From Pseudomonadota bacterium (GTDB taxonomy: Bacteria > Pseudomonadota > Alphaproteobacteria > Caulobacterales > Caulobacteraceae): a DNA stretch of 34,605 nt. Under the pieces are notes generated by a model. That model was given only the letters and a program-made list of their open reading frames with translations, did not search any database and had not been told where the DNA came from. Within the stretch, counting starts at the first letter, position 1. Every line of letters begins with the position of its first letter. Position numbers and translations under genes: made by a program. The DNA lies in assembly GCA_023390245.1 (NCBI GenBank), contig JAEWDF010000055.1, positions 1-34,605 of the forward strand, given 5' to 3'. This document shows positions 32,928-34,605 of this stretch, piece after piece.

Positions 32928-33977
32928 CGATGTCAGGGGTGCGATGGAGTCGCGCTCTACCAACTGCACCGGAAGGGTGGCCGAGGGCGTTTCCTCGCCG
33001 GCCAGACGCCGGAACAGAAACTCCACTAGCGTCGCGGCGCCGCGTTTCAGGTCCTGACGCACCGTCGTCAGGCGCGGATGGGAATGTTCCGCCAGTTCCA
33101 GGTCGTCGAAGCCCGCCACCGAGACCTCGTCCGGCACCGATATGCCGCTGGCCTGCAGCGCCCGCAGCGCGGACAGGGCGATGACGTCGGAGGCCGCGAA
33201 TATGGCGTCGAAAGTCACGCCCTTGGCCACCAGCCCCTGCACCGCCGCCAGGGCCGTGTCGCCGGTGAAATGGGCGGGAAGGATCAGGTCCGGATCGACG
33301 GCTATTCCCGCCCGCTCCAGCGCCGTCTCATAGCCCCGCAGGCGCATCTGCACTTCCGGAAGGGGCGTGGCGCCCAGGAAGACGATGCGGCGCCGACCGG
33401 CCGAGAGAAGGGCGTCGACCGCCTGCCGGGCCCCGCCGATGTTGTCGGATCCGATCGAGCAATAGACCTGCTCCGGCAGGTGCGCGCCCCAGACGACCAG
33501 CGGCAGGAAGGCGCGCGCCGCCTCATTGATCGCGTCATGCTGATCGCTCTGGCCGACGATGATATAGCCGTCGGCCTTCTGGGACTGGACGTGGCGCAGC
33601 AACCAGCCGGGCTTGGGAGCGGGGAGGCGAGAAAGCAGCAGGTCGTAGTCCCGGGCCGAAACCTCGTCGGCGATATGGCCGAGCAGGTGCAGGAAGAAGG
33701 GGTCGGAGATCAGCTGGTCCGCCTCGTGTCCCAGCGGAATGGCGACCCCTACGGTCCGCGTCCGGCTTGACCTCAGGCGCTGGGCGGCCTGGTTGATGAC
33801 ATAGCCATGCTCGGCCGCGATCTGCTGGATCTGGCGACGGGTCGGCAGCGGAATGAGGGGGCTGTCGGCGAGGGCGCGCGACACCGTCGATGTCGCCACC
33901 CCCGCGATGCGCGCGATGTCGGTCATCCGCAACGGAGCCGTTCCCGCGATCGCGGACTTGTTTCGCCCTCTGGTCAT
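32901..33977 (-). CDS. LacI-family transcriptional repressor (SuxR-like)
   Basis: This is a 358-residue repressor. The helix-turn-helix and hinge helix region (about 17-75) reads MTDIARIAGVATSTVSRAL and ends AAQRLRSSRTRTVGV, then a periplasmic-binding-protein-like sugar domain runs to the end (AIFAASDVIALSALRALQ, EVSVAGFDD). The length is usual for the family. It is convergent with the ceramidase-like gene and closes the sucrose locus. Its expected operators are the four TGCAAACGATTGCA-like sites at 25665, 25744, 28486 and 28544; no such site is evident before its own start, so autoregulation is not indicated. The likely inducer is sucrose or a product, by analogy with sux loci. Confidence 0.92.
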   Translation of the reverse strand: MTRGRNKSAIAGTAPLRMTDIARIAGVATSTVSRALADSPLIPLPTRRQIQQIAAEHGYVINQAAQRLRSSRTRTVGVAIPLGHEADQLISDPFFLHLLGHIADEVSARDYDLLLSRLPAPKPGWLLRHVQSQKADGYIIVGQSDQHDAINEAARAFLPLVVWGAHLPEQVYCSIGSDNIGGARQAVDALLSAGRRRIVFLGATPLPEVQMRLRGYETALERAGIAVDPDLILPAHFTGDTALAAVQGLVAKGVTFDAIFAASDVIALSALRALQASGISVPDEVSVAGFDDLELAEHSHPRLTTVRQDLKRGAATLVEFLFRRLAGEETPSATLPVQLVERDSIAPLTSKKRAATAR

Positions 33978-34040
33978 CCGTGATCAATAGCTCAAGGCCG
34001 GCAATCCGAAAATGCGGCGCCCCATTAGTTTAGGTCAGTT

Positions 34041-34322
34041 GGTGCTGTCAGCTTAACCGCGTTCGGACGAAGTTCGCCCAACCCCGTCCGGTTAGGCGAC
34101 CGCCGCCGCCCAAGCGGAGTCCGCCTCGGCGCGAAAGCGACGAAGGGTGGGGCGGCTGATCAGATGACGCTGGACGTAGAAGGTGTTGTAGATCGCGGCG
34201 TGAGTGGTGAGAAAGCGCCGGGCTGAGGGTTGGGACTTGAAGCCCTGCTGTTGCCGTTCTCGTCGTCGGATCGGCAGGTCGGAGTTCTCGACCCGGTTGT
34301 TTTCCCTGCGGTGGCCCGGTCT
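34041..34322 (-). pseudogene. IS6-family transposase 3' end with right inverted repeat
   Basis: On the minus strand the frame reads RPGHRRENNRVENSDLPIRRR, then ERQQQGFKSQPSARRFLT, and finishes TLRRFRAEADSAWAAAVA with a stop at 34092-34094. This is the C-terminal part of an IS6-family transposase. GGTGCTGTCAGCTTAAC at 34041-34057 is the terminal repeat and corresponds to the reversed repeat at 24290-24305. The 5' part of the gene is cut off at 34322 by the IS3-family element. The gap 33978-34040 between it and the LacI-type gene shows no other feature. Confidence 0.87.
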
Positions 34323-34605
34323 TGACGTGACCCCCTGAAACTCCTCCAGGAATAGTTAGGGTCCGCCCCTCGAAAGGACGGACAGAATGAAGCGGTCAAG
34401 GTTCACGGAAGAGCAGATCATCGGTATCCTGCGGGAGCAGGAGACCGGCGTGGCGACGGCGGAGGTGTGCCGACGCCCCGGAGTCAGCTCGGCGACCATT
34501 TTACAAACGGAAGGCTAAGTTCGGCGGGCTCGACGTGTCGGAGGCTCGGCGGCTGAAGACGCTCGAGGATGAGAACGCCCGGCTGAAGCGGATGCTGGCG
34601 GACGC
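34323..34605 (+). mobile_element. IS3-family element, left end with frameshifted orfA, cut by window edge
   Basis: TGACGTGACCCCC at 34323-34335 is the left terminal repeat. orfA starts at 34387 (MKRSRFTEEQIIGILREQ), typical of IS3-family OrfA helix-turn-helix proteins, and stops at 34518. One extra base near 34497-34502 shifts the frame: with it removed, the frame continues YKRKAKFGGLDVSEARRLK and then LEDENARLKRMLAD to the window edge, the expected leucine-zipper part. So orfA is probably inactive unless the shift is programmed or a sequencing error. orfB would lie to the right. Confidence 0.87.

Noticed and set aside
23726..34322. The two IS6 pieces as simple halves of one element split by the sucrose locus
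   Set aside because: Both pieces contain the ENNRVEN region with differing bases, so about 40 bases are duplicated and diverged, and the terminal repeats face the sucrose locus, not away from it.

Overview
The window is GC-rich, densely packed DNA from an alphaproteobacterium. Large TonB-dependent receptors, an amylosucrase-type sucrose locus and a multi-gene acyl-CoA catabolic island fit Caulobacterales or Sphingomonadales (Brevundimonas-like); this placement is an inference from gene content and base composition. I saw no rRNA, tRNA or CRISPR array.

Region 1 (about 420-23470) is a catabolic island of 18 genes in divergently arranged operons. The left operon (4580 down to 420) encodes enoyl-CoA hydratase, SDR, nitronate-monooxygenase-like flavoprotein and GMC oxidoreductase. 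Opposite it run a bifunctional hydratase/3-hydroxyacyl-CoA dehydrogenase and a TetR regulator. Next come aldehyde dehydrogenase, ACAD11-like dehydrogenase and an APH-type kinase (11066 down to 7401), facing thiolase and a 17beta-HSD10-like SDR. Then follow three more acyl-CoA dehydrogenases, an acyl-CoA ligase, a second TetR that is a paralogue of the first, a LuxR-type solo, an MpaB/DUF2236 oxygenase and a TonB receptor. A near-palindromic box close to TAATCGATTGATTA recurs at five points, one upstream of every operon, so the whole island looks like one regulon. The gene set reads as outer-membrane uptake, oxidative attack or cleavage, oxidation to an acid, CoA activation and beta-oxidation of a branched or isoprenoid-like hydrophobic compound. 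The substrate is not determined by the sequence.

Region 2 (23470-24350) is insertion-sequence debris: the end of an IS3-like element abutting a decayed IS6-family transposase gene.

Region 3 (24352-33977) is a sucrose-utilisation locus resembling the Xanthomonas sux system: MFS sugar permease, amylosucrase/sucrose hydrolase, ROK fructokinase, TonB receptor, a secreted ceramidase-like metallohydrolase and a LacI-family repressor. Four operator-like palindromes close to TGCAAACGATTGCA lie in its two promoter regions.

Region 4 (34041-34605) is another IS6-family remnant cut by an IS3-family element whose orfA is frameshifted; the window ends inside it. Together with a fragment at 1-172, three IS6-family remnants in the same orientation flank both metabolic modules, which suggests assembly by mobile-element activity.
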